The notes under the pieces are model-generated. The model had not been told where the DNA came from and ran no database searches. It saw only the letters and a program-made list of their open reading frames with translations. A stretch of 13,732 nt of DNA from Bacillota bacterium (GTDB lineage Bacteria; Bacillota_E; Sulfobacillia; Sulfobacillales; Sulfobacillaceae). The translations under genes and the position numbers were made by a program. The DNA lies in contig JAKADW010000014.1 in the NCBI GenBank assembly GCA_021820165.1, positions 1 through 13,732 on the forward strand, read 5' to 3'. How positions within the stretch are numbered: position 1 is the stretch's first letter; the number at the start of each line of letters is the position of its first letter. Of the stretch, positions 7,950-13,732 are shown in pieces.

Positions 7950-8877
7950 TATTTTTATACCCTGCCTCTCGTTGTAGTGATCCGGGATTGGTCTGTTGGC
8001 GCATAAGCCACAGCGATACGACCTGCTCTCGTAATGTGTCGAGAGCTTGCTCATCTGAGGGGTATGCCAGCGGAGACCGGACCGGGCCCACGGGGATACC
8101 CAACGCATTCAGAACCCATTTGACGGGGATGGGATTGGGCCAACTAAACAGATTGCGCGAGATGGGCTCCAGTATGTCATGCAGCTCTTTGGCGCGTTGA
8201 CTGTCTCCGGCCATGTAGGCCTGGCGTAGTTGGGATATTTCGGGACCCGCCAGGTGGGTAGCCACGCTTACCACGCCGTGAGCTCCGAGGGTCAGCGCGG
8301 GGTAGAAGAGCGCATCGTCCCCGGCGTACACGAAGATTTCAGGACATGCCGCGCGAAGGGCGCGAATGGCGTCCAAATGACCGGATGCTTCCTTGATGGC
8401 CACGACATTCGGGCATGCATGCGCGATGGTCGCGACCGTGCGAGCTTCTAAATGGCAACCAGTGCGTCCGGGGACGTTGTATAACATGATCGGGATCGAC
8501 ACCCGGTTGGCCACCTCGGTAAAATGCCGAATCAGCCCTTCCTGAGGTGGTTTGTTGTAATAGGGGGTGACGATCAAGAGGCCGTCGGCTCCCCAACTTG
8601 CCGCTTCTTGCGATAACTGCACGGTGCGCCGCGTATCATTCGTTCCTGTCCCCATAAAAATGGGGACCTGGCCCGCACCGCGACGGACCGCATGGTACAA
8701 GCGTTCACGTTCTTGTTCGGATAGTGTCGGCGATTCTCCCGTGGTACCAGCGACCACGAGGCCTTCGCTGCCGGTGGAAACCAGCCACCGGGCTAAAGCC
8801 TCGGCGCGCGCGTCATCCAGCGATCCGTCTGGGGTAAATGGGGTCACCATCGCCGTGATAATACCAGGTAAAGACAT
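7933..8877 (-). CDS. dapA: 4-hydroxy-tetrahydrodipicolinate synthase
   Basis: 314 residues. DapA condenses pyruvate with aspartate semialdehyde, the entry to the diaminopimelate/lysine branch. Seen: GTTGES (44-49), TPYYNKP (104-110), YNVPGRTG (Tyr133, Arg138) and the Schiff-base Lys in VVAIKEASG (Lys162). NPIPVKW lies near the C-terminus. The start at ATG 8877 gives the usual N-terminus (MSLPGIITAMVTPF); a GGGAGG box lies 11 nt upstream. An in-frame ATG at 8934 lies inside the leader hairpin region and is rejected. At the E. coli lysine-site positions His53, His56 and Glu84 I read Glu, Arg and Arg, so lysine inhibition is unlikely (inference). About 15-20 extra C-terminal residues overlap the dapF-like ORF. 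It is the first full gene of the minus-strand operon, behind a duplicated leader. Confidence 0.96.
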   Translation of the reverse strand: MSLPGIITAMVTPFTPDGSLDDARAEALARWLVSTGSEGLVVAGTTGESPTLSEQERERLYHAVRRGAGQVPIFMGTGTNDTRRTVQLSQEAASWGADGLLIVTPYYNKPPQEGLIRHFTEVANRVSIPIMLYNVPGRTGCHLEARTVATIAHACPNVVAIKEASGHLDAIRALRAACPEIFVYAGDDALFYPALTLGAHGVVSVATHLAGPEISQLRQAYMAGDSQRAKELHDILEPISRNLFSWPNPIPVKWVLNALGIPVGPVRSPLAYPSDEQALDTLREQVVSLWLMRQQTNPGSLQREAGYKNNAGAI

Positions 8878-8888
8878 GGTTTCAGACG

Positions 8889-8894
8889 CCTCCC
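8889..8894 (-). promoter_or_regulatory. dapA ribosome binding site
   Basis: GGGAGG lies 11 nt before ATG 8877 and decides the dapA start. It is complementary to the CCUCCU tract at 9036-9031 in the leader (five Watson-Crick pairs plus a G-U), so it could be masked by it. The same box stands before the duplicated dapA start at 9163, there with a better 7 nt spacing. Confidence 0.7.
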
Positions 8895-8905
8895 TATGAG
8901 AATGA

Positions 8906-8933
8906 TGCAGGGATAGAAGCAACACGCCCTGCA
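8906..8933 (-). promoter_or_regulatory. Leader hairpin 2, copy A
   Basis: TGCAGGG pairs with CCCTGCA (7 bp) around a 14-nt loop, 11 nt upstream of the dapA ribosome binding site. Against copy B the stem shifts by one pair but keeps its length, which suggests a maintained structure. Confidence 0.45.
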
Positions 8934-8990
8934 CGTGTCGGATTAACTGCGTATACCGTTTTGTGGATCGATATGGGGTACATCGGCATC

Positions 8991-9020
8991 GCCGGAGCGG
9001 CAGGCAAGCTGCAGTCCGGC
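8991..9020 (-). promoter_or_regulatory. Leader hairpin 1, copy A
   Basis: Identical to 9279-9308: outer stem of 6 bp, inner stem of 4 bp, 5-nt loop. It begins at the stop codon of leader ORF 2. No U run follows. Confidence 0.55.
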
Positions 9021-9163
9021 TAAAGCTTTGAGGAGGGCTTAATCGGGGTGGGCTTCAACGAGGAAACGAGCCACCGGGCTAAAGCCTCGGCGCGCGCGTC
9101 ATCCAGCGATCCGTCAGGGGTAAATAGGTTAACCACCGCCGTGGTATTACCGGGTATAGACAT
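9020..9163 (-). CDS. Putative leader ORF 2: dapA N-terminal duplicate fused to the lysine-codon tail (47 residues)
   Basis: ATG 9163 has GGGAGG 7 nt upstream (9171-9176). Residues 1-34 copy the DapA N-terminus with a few changes (MSIPGNTTAVVNLF against MSLPGIITAMVTPF). The ORF then leaves dapA, reads LKPTPIKPSSKL and stops at TAG 9022-9020 on the edge of hairpin 1 of copy A. The tail matches leader peptide 1: the last seven residues are identical, and the Lys-Pro pair before them uses different codons (AAG CCC here, AAA CCT there). It has no catalytic part, so it is not an enzyme. It may simply be a truncated dapA remnant, or a working second leader peptide. Confidence 0.45.
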   Translation of the reverse strand: MSIPGNTTAVVNLFTPDGSLDDARAEALARWLVSSLKPTPIKPSSKL

Positions 9164-9180
9164 TAAGACGCCTCCCAATG

Positions 9181-9210
9181 GTGCAGGAATAGACGAAATA
9201 CGCCCTGCAC
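9181..9210 (-). promoter_or_regulatory. Leader hairpin 2, copy B
   Basis: GTGCAGG pairs with CCTGCAC (7 bp) around a 16-nt loop, just upstream of the GGGAGG box for the 9163 start. The matching site in copy A also keeps a 7-bp stem although loop and flanks differ. Confidence 0.45.
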
Positions 9211-9278
9211 GTGTTGTGTCGAATACGTAGACCGATGTGATGGAATTGTGCGGAACCCGTCTGAGGTATGTTGGCATC

Positions 9279-9308
9279 GCCGGAGCGGCAGGCAAGCTGC
9301 AGTCCGGC
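9279..9308 (-). promoter_or_regulatory. Leader hairpin 1, copy B
   Basis: Stem GCCGGA/TCCGGC with an internal loop, then GCAG/CTGC around a 5-nt loop. It begins at the stop codon of leader peptide 1. No U run follows, so it is not an intrinsic terminator by itself. The sequence is identical to copy A at 8991-9020. Confidence 0.55.
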
Positions 9309-9388
9309 TAAAGCTTTGAGGAGGGCTTAATCGAAGGTTTCGGACAATGGGCGACCGTGGTCAATGCAGCATACGATTGAGTCAACAC
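9308..9388 (-). CDS. Putative leader peptide 1 with lysine codons near its end (26 residues)
   Basis: GTG 9388 is followed by 25 sense codons and TAG 9310-9308. Ribosome binding site AAAGGTGG (9396-9403) is 7 nt before the start. The last ten residues are KPSIKPSSKL, with three Lys codons (AAA, AAG, AAG). The stop touches the first base of hairpin 1, as in amino-acid leader peptides. The codons AAG CCC TCC TCA AAG put an anti-Shine-Dalgarno CCTCCT between two Lys codons. It lies at the head of a lysine/DAP operon, just after a promoter-like site. It could be a chance ORF; the conserved tail in copy 2 argues against this. Role inferred: ribosome stalling when lysine is short. Confidence 0.42.
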   Translation of the reverse strand: MLTQSYAALTTVAHCPKPSIKPSSKL

Positions 9389-9426
9389 GAGCGCACCACC
9401 TTTTAGTGAAATTCTGATTAGCTAGA

Positions 9427-9455
9427 ACCATACCATACGGGTAATCGGAATGCAA
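9427..9455 (-). promoter_or_regulatory. Candidate sigma-A-type promoter for the dap operon
   Basis: Minus strand: TTGCAT (9455-9450), 17-nt spacer, TATGGT (9432-9427), with TGG just before the -10 (extended -10 TGn). Transcription would start near 9420, about 17 nt before the leader peptide 1 ribosome binding site. The hexamers match consensus only in part (3/6 and 4/6), so position is the main support. Confidence 0.35.
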
Positions 9456-10250
9456 GTGTTTGGTCAGGCAGAAAAAGACCTCGTGGTTCGGGTGTTCGTC
9501 ACGCGGTATCCCGGTAGCAGGCGTACTCCATCACTCGGATCAAGGAGTGAGGGTGTGGCGAACTATCGAGCCCGGATCTCGTAACGGCCCGAATGCGTGA
9601 TCGCTATCGTTTTATCAAGAAAGAACCGAGTTGTCTCCATCGCTCCCCACCCGGGGCTAGGCGGTTTGTCCGTCTGTTGGAATCTAGGATAACCAACCGA
9701 AAACGGGTGCATCCACCGTCCTGACGGCGGGCTGTCCTCTTTCCATCGCATCCGGAAGGCCGGTTGCAACGGTTATGGACTTGCCCCAGTTTTGTGCGGC
9801 CAACGCGCTGGCGGAAATGTCACACAGCAAAGCTAAAATGTCCATCAGAACCTACTATGCGGGGAGGGAAGGGCTAGGGGCAGCCGCGGGAGGAGACTTG
9901 TTAACTCGGGGACCGTCTCGGACGCCGAGCCCCTCACCGTCCGCCAATTTCTAAGGCGTGCGCCGATGGTGACGGGATCGACGGGGCATGCGCTGGCGAT
10001 ATTGCGAGGGATAGGGGGCGGAGGTTCTCCCTCTGTGACGTTCATATCCAGCATTGGCTTAGATTAGGAGATGAAAACCTCGCGGACCACACCGATTAGC
10101 GCTGCACTCTAGCCTGGACCCCGCCGACTGGCGTCGGCACGCTTCCCACAAAGCCATTGGTCGCCAAAGGAGGAAAATCGCCATAGTTTGGCAAAGACCT
10201 CTATATTACGACAAAAGCCGCTCGATTTCCGCTGAGGAGGTTCTCGATTC
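9456..10250. other. Intergenic stretch without a convincing gene
   Basis: About 800 bp between the dap leader and the GH18 gene. Short frames on both strands have no ribosome binding site, no recognisable motif and no family resemblance. Visible items: a hairpin at 9908-9933 (GGGG..CTCGG-ACG-CCGAG-CCCC), a perfect 6-bp hairpin at 10123-10138 (GCCGAC-TGGC-GTCGGC) and an AT-rich TATATTA at 10202-10208 with no good -35. The GH18 promoter is presumably here. The stretch could be decayed coding DNA, but no family could be named. Confidence 0.5.
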
Positions 10251-13200
10251 ATGCATGTCCCCATATTCCGCCGCCTACGATTCGTCAACGCACTCGGGGG
10301 CGCGTTGGTATTACTTGCCCCGCTTTCTTCGGTGGCGGCCGCCCAATCGGCCCCCGCCATTTCCAGCTATCGCGTCAATTCGAGCCAAACCGCCTTAATC
10401 ATTAAGGGGACTAATTTTGGGTCGCAGACTTCATCGGCGAGCGTGACCCTCGATGGCCTTTCCGCGACCATCGAGCATTGGAGTCACCATCACATTCGAA
10501 TCGCTCTCCCCTCCAGCACGGGATCCGGCACCATCACCGTCAGTACCGGAGGTCTAACCTCCAGTATTCCCTTTTCCGGGGTGGAACGTGGGTATTACAC
10601 GCTTTCTGCTGACGGCAGGGTAACGGCTCATGGTGCCATTAAAACGTACGGCGATCTCCGCACCCTGGGGGTTTCGGGTCAATCGTCGGCCATCCAACTG
10701 GTCACCACCACAGACGGGAAAGGTTATTGGATTCTCACCCAAAGTGGCAAGGTCTACGCTTTTGGTAATGCGACTAACTTTGGATCCGTGAATTCCTCGA
10801 TCACGGCCGTCAGTATGGCCGTACTCCCTTCCGGACAAGGGGCCTACGTGCTGGGTCAACACGGCACCGTCTATCCCCTGGGCCAAGCGGTCAACTACGG
10901 GAATGCGCCCAAGGGCACCCGCGCGGTGGCGATCGCCACCACGGCGGACGGTCAAGGATACTGGATTCTCGGCCCGAGCGGGAAAACGTATCATTTCGGG
11001 GATGCGCGCCGTTTGGGCCGAGCTCCCGCGCCGACCCAGTCTCGGGCGTCACATATCGCCAACAACACCCTGGTGCGGGTCGGCACCACGCACCCCATAT
11101 TTCTCTATCGGCACGGTACCGTCTACCATGTACCCAGAACTCTGCTGTCGGCCATCGGCTCTCGTCGAGAGGACGTTACCTCCGTGCAAAGTCTGAGAGG
11201 CGACACCACGGGCCTACCCTTGGTGGTTCCCTACGCTGATGGAACCCTTCTTCAAGCCCGGAACCACAATGCCGTGTACCTTGTGAAAGGTGGGGTACTG
11301 CATTGGATTACCAATCGCTCGACGTTTTTGGGCATGGGCTATCAGTGGCATGACATTCGAAAGATTCCAAGCCTCCCAGCCAATTGGCTCAAGGGGAGCT
11401 CTATCACAAAGCCCGTGCCCTATCTCCCCAACGGGACGGTGTTTCGCGTCCGCCAGCGAAACGCCGTCTACGTCGTGAACCATGGCAAGGTCGAGCATAT
11501 TGCCTCGGCGAGCGTTTTTCATGCCATGGGCTACACGTGGTCGGAGGTGAAGTCTGTTCGGAGCACCCCCAACTTACCCGCTGGTGCGGAGCTTAAAACC
11601 CCCAACCCCATCTTGACGACGGGCACATTATGGCGTATCGGGCAACAGAAGGCGGTTTACCTGTATGACCAAGGTGTGCTCCGCCACATCCCCTCCCTCG
11701 GCATGTTTCATCACCTGGGCTTCCGGTTTCACGAGGTGCACTCCTTGCCCTCCACCGTTCATATTTCCACCGGTACGGCTCTGGGGAGTACAACCGTGCC
11801 AAGCCCGGTCCACGTACACGCCGTATCTTTGTCTCCCACGGTCGACAATCGGGGGCTTTGGGTGTTGTTCCAAAACGGCCGGGTGGCCACCTTAGGCGAT
11901 GCTACCAATTTAGGCGAGCCGTCGTCCACGGCCATCAGAGGGAGCAACGCGGTGGGGCTCACCGTGACCCCAGGCGGGGGTGGATATACCATTTTGGCAA
12001 AAGACGGCTCGACCTGGTCCTATGGGGATGCCACCCGCACCCGAACTGTGACCGGGGCCGTGAGTTTGGCGATGGACACGGCCCCCCGCACCCCAAGCGC
12101 CACGTTTCTCTCGATGGCGTACGGAAGCTTCATGCCCAACTACGATGGGTCTTATAGCACCATGGTCAAGCACGCGAGCGCCCTCTCGGTTATTAATCCC
12201 ACATGGTTTTATGACGTGCAAAATCCGGTGACCAACCAGTGGGGGCTGACAAATCCGCCTGCGGGATATCAAAACGTTGTCACGATGGCTCACCACTTAG
12301 GTATCCAAGTCTGGCCCCAGATTGGTTCCATCTCTACCGCGCCATTTAAAAACCGGACGGCCGATCAGAACACCGTAAAGCAACTGGTCAAGGTTGCGGA
12401 GAGCGATCACTTAGACGGGGTGGCCATTGACTTCGAGCCGCAACATTGGAATGGCATGACCATGACCCAAGCGGAACAGGCTTTCGACACCTTTATCTCT
12501 CTCCTCGGTCCGGCCATGCACCAGGCGGGAAAGATGTTGATGGTCAATGTTTACGCGTCGAGCTTTCCCAACACCATGGACAATTACGAGGTGCTGGCCC
12601 AGTATGCCGATTACATCAACATCATGGACTATGCCAACCATAATCACGCCACCGGGGCTGGGGCGACGTCCCCTTTGAACTGGGCCCAGCAGCAGATTCA
12701 AGCGGCCATCAGCGGCGGGCTGGATCCATCAAAGATTATTATGGGCGTCGCTCCCTATGGGCACTACTGGCGGTATAGCAACCATTCCGGCATGAAAGGT
12801 GAGGAGGCCGTCAGCGATACCTGGGCGAAGGCTCTTCTGGCCGCCCACTCGAGCATCGTGCCGGTTTGGGATGCGAAGGCGGGATCCGAGATCTTCATGA
12901 CTGACCGATATCCCACCAGCCAGAATCAATGGGCCACCAACGCTAATGCCCAAGCGCATGCGCCGGTGCCGCCATCCGGTGGCTACACCGCTAGCACCGC
13001 CGGCATAAAGTCGCGGAAGCGGGTTCAGAACCTCCAGGGGTTGCTCAACTATATTCTCTTGCGCTACGCCCATGGCCACCATCAATCGACGCCGCCCTTT
13101 TTGCGCCAAGATGGGATGTACGGGCCCAAGACGGAAGCGGCTGTTGCCCTCTTCCAACAAGATTTCGGCGTTTCCGGCGACCCGTCTGGGACCTACGGCC

Positions 13201-13418
13201 CCAACACCGAGGCCGCGTTAAAAAAGGTTATCGCAAAATGGGACTTAGGCCAGTATCAATATTGGATCGATACGACAAAGTCGGAACAAGAGCGGGTGCA
13301 ACAGATCGCCTTGGCGGACAAAGTCGCTGGTGTGGATATGTGGCGGGTGCCCTTCGAGACGTCGGGCTATTGGAGTATGCTCAGCCAAGAAGTCCACATC
13401 ACGCATCTTAGTAACTAG
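10251..13418 (+). CDS. Secreted multidomain GH18 (SleL/YaaH-like) glycosidase with inserted peptidoglycan-binding domain
   Basis: 1055 residues. ATG 10251 follows AGGAGG by about 10 nt. Signal peptide 1-31 (RR-containing n-region, hydrophobic core 14-26, AxA cleavage before Gln32). An IPT/TIG-like beta-sandwich covers about 37-111. Four repeats of the GYWIL-SGKVYAFGNA-NFG type start near 114, 158, 197 and 235, and two more near 536 and 577. Between them, about 270-515, lie four ~63-residue repeats with the pattern NAVYVVNHGKVEHI...F..MGY. The GH18 barrel runs from about 619 to the end: DGVAIDFEP (722-730, catalytic Glu729, Asp727), YINIMDY and IIMGVAPYGHYW. A PG_binding_1 domain (about 920-995; DGMYGPKTEAAVALFQ) interrupts the barrel before the last strand (AGVDMWRVPFE). 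The family cleaves peptidoglycan or cortex glycan, so wall or spore remodelling is inferred. There is no cysteine in the whole protein. It appears to be a single-gene unit. Confidence 0.88.
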   Translation: MHVPIFRRLRFVNALGGALVLLAPLSSVAAAQSAPAISSYRVNSSQTALIIKGTNFGSQTSSASVTLDGLSATIEHWSHHHIRIALPSSTGSGTITVSTGGLTSSIPFSGVERGYYTLSADGRVTAHGAIKTYGDLRTLGVSGQSSAIQLVTTTDGKGYWILTQSGKVYAFGNATNFGSVNSSITAVSMAVLPSGQGAYVLGQHGTVYPLGQAVNYGNAPKGTRAVAIATTADGQGYWILGPSGKTYHFGDARRLGRAPAPTQSRASHIANNTLVRVGTTHPIFLYRHGTVYHVPRTLLSAIGSRREDVTSVQSLRGDTTGLPLVVPYADGTLLQARNHNAVYLVKGGVLHWITNRSTFLGMGYQWHDIRKIPSLPANWLKGSSITKPVPYLPNGTVFRVRQRNAVYVVNHGKVEHIASASVFHAMGYTWSEVKSVRSTPNLPAGAELKTPNPILTTGTLWRIGQQKAVYLYDQGVLRHIPSLGMFHHLGFRFHEVHSLPSTVHISTGTALGSTTVPSPVHVHAVSLSPTVDNRGLWVLFQNGRVATLGDATNLGEPSSTAIRGSNAVGLTVTPGGGGYTILAKDGSTWSYGDATRTRTVTGAVSLAMDTAPRTPSATFLSMAYGSFMPNYDGSYSTMVKHASALSVINPTWFYDVQNPVTNQWGLTNPPAGYQNVVTMAHHLGIQVWPQIGSISTAPFKNRTADQNTVKQLVKVAESDHLDGVAIDFEPQHWNGMTMTQAEQAFDTFISLLGPAMHQAGKMLMVNVYASSFPNTMDNYEVLAQYADYINIMDYANHNHATGAGATSPLNWAQQQIQAAISGGLDPSKIIMGVAPYGHYWRYSNHSGMKGEEAVSDTWAKALLAAHSSIVPVWDAKAGSEIFMTDRYPTSQNQWATNANAQAHAPVPPSGGYTASTAGIKSRKRVQNLQGLLNYILLRYAHGHHQSTPPFLRQDGMYGPKTEAAVALFQQDFGVSGDPSGTYGPNTEAALKKVIAKWDLGQYQYWIDTTKSEQERVQQIALADKVAGVDMWRVPFETSGYWSMLSQEVHITHLSN

Positions 13419-13732
13419 TCGGAGTGTTCGCGTTGGGGCGGGCTAGGGATGGGCCTATCAAGCATGATGGGATGATTGCGCCCGTATTAGATGACCTGTC
13501 AACTGCGCCGGGACCTGATCTTGACAATCCTTCCCGCTCCGTCCGATGATGTGCGAATTTTGCGGCTAGAATCGAGGATCCCGGAAGCGCGACGTAGGAT
13601 ACTCTTCAACGGCACCTAATACCTGTGGGTTCGTCGATGACCGCGGTCGCGGACTGGTGATCATTGGTCCGTCATTCGTCAGGGGGCCCGGATTTTCAGG
13701 GGTCTGATGCGGGGCATAAGGAAGTGGGCGGG
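13419..13732. other. Right-edge non-coding stretch
   Basis: No supported gene in 314 bp. One promoter-like pair on the plus strand, TTGACA 13521-13526 and GATGAT 13545-13550 with 18 nt between, could serve a gene beyond the window. Its -10 is poor. No clear terminator with a U run follows the GH18 stop at 13418. Confidence 0.4.

Larger units (their letters stand above)
8776..9045 (-). repeat. Direct repeat copy A: dapA leader plus first ~34 codons
   Basis: Near-copy of 9062-9333. On the minus strand it runs: lysine-codon tail and stop, hairpin 1, spacer, hairpin 2, ribosome binding site, dapA ATG and the first 34 codons. Both ends are almost identical between copies (about 60 bp at 8983-9045, and the coding end near 8782-8835). 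The middle is clearly diverged in sequence but keeps its landmarks. The unit offset is 286-288 bp. Confidence 0.9.
9062..9333 (-). repeat. Direct repeat copy B: upstream duplicate of the dapA leader
   Basis: Tandem partner of copy A, separated from it by about 16 bp. It carries hairpin 1 (9279-9308), hairpin 2 (9181-9210), a GGGAGG box (9171-9176), an ATG (9163) and a dapA-like N-terminus (TPDGSLDDARAEALARWLV). It then breaks off at codon 35 and runs into the tail of copy A. No transposase or flanking short repeat was seen, so a recombination-type tandem duplication is likely. Confidence 0.9.

Noticed and set aside
8878..8934. Upstream in-frame ATG (8934) as dapA start
   Set aside because: It would read through the leader hairpin and the GGGAGG box. 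ATG 8877 has the ribosome binding site and gives the family N-terminus.
9048..9230. Plus-strand ORF after GAGGAGG in the repeat
   Set aside because: It is the antisense of the dapA-like coding repeat and resembles no protein. The GAGGAGG is the complement of the leader CCTCC tract.
9020..9295. Longer 91-codon minus-strand frame including the leader
   Set aside because: The extra N-terminus is translated hairpin and spacer sequence. The duplicated GGGAGG box points to ATG 9163.
8880..9420. L-box lysine riboswitch or T-box in the dapA leader
   Set aside because: I see neither the L-box core (AGAGG-GC type segments) nor the T-box sequence (GGGTGGNACCGCG). The hairpins lack terminator U runs.
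9563..9769. 68-codon minus-strand ORF in the intergenic gap
   Set aside because: TTG start right after a stop, no ribosome binding site, no recognisable motif.
9845..10054. 69-codon minus-strand ORF with a vaguely helix-turn-helix-like stretch
   Set aside because: The resemblance (TIGARLRNWR) is short, the rest is low-complexity and proline rich, and no ribosome binding site is present.
10071..10112. 13-codon ORF after TAGGAG, followed by a hairpin, upstream of the GH18 gene
   Set aside because: The purine box abuts the ATG with no spacing and the codons show no amino-acid bias, so a leader peptide is unsupported.

Overview
The window reads as chromosomal DNA of a Gram-positive (Bacillota) bacterium. 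A Sulfobacillus-like organism is my best guess, made from protein style only: high-50s GC by eye, a SleL/YaaH-type GH18 with 'GYWIL..GKVYAFGNA' repeats, and several TTG/GTG starts with strong purine-rich ribosome binding sites. No rRNA, tRNA, CRISPR array or insertion sequence is visible.

Layout. 1-5419 (+) carries the 3' part of gltB, then gltD and ppc, closely spaced and probably one transcript. 5519-9455 (-) converges on it: a promoter-like site, a duplicated leader, then dapA, a dapF-like remnant, dapB and an aspartokinase gene, with overlaps at dapA/dapF' and dapF'/dapB. 9456-10250 has no convincing gene. 10251-13418 (+) encodes a large, cysteine-free secreted GH18 protein. 13419-13732 has no recognised gene.

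How the genes fit. GltBD makes glutamate. PEP carboxylase makes oxaloacetate, which transamination with glutamate turns into aspartate. Aspartokinase, DapA and DapB then take aspartate towards diaminopimelate and lysine, for cell wall and protein. The GH18 protein, with a peptidoglycan-binding module, would act on wall or spore cortex.

Main observations. (1) The dapA leader exists in two tandem copies. In each, a short ORF with lysine codons near its end stops on the edge of an identical hairpin. A CCUCCU anti-Shine-Dalgarno tract lies exactly between two of the Lys codons, and the downstream ribosome binding site it could mask opens first the second ORF and then dapA. I propose a lysine-sensing leader-peptide control; this is inference. 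(2) Between dapA and dapB sits an 85-residue open remnant of the DapF N-terminus whose catalytic-cysteine motif is lost. (3) The last 25 codons of ppc, including the invariant C-terminal segment, lie in the +1 frame behind a premature stop. (4) The GH18 barrel appears interrupted by a peptidoglycan-binding domain, and its N-terminal repeat array is split by four copies of a different repeat.
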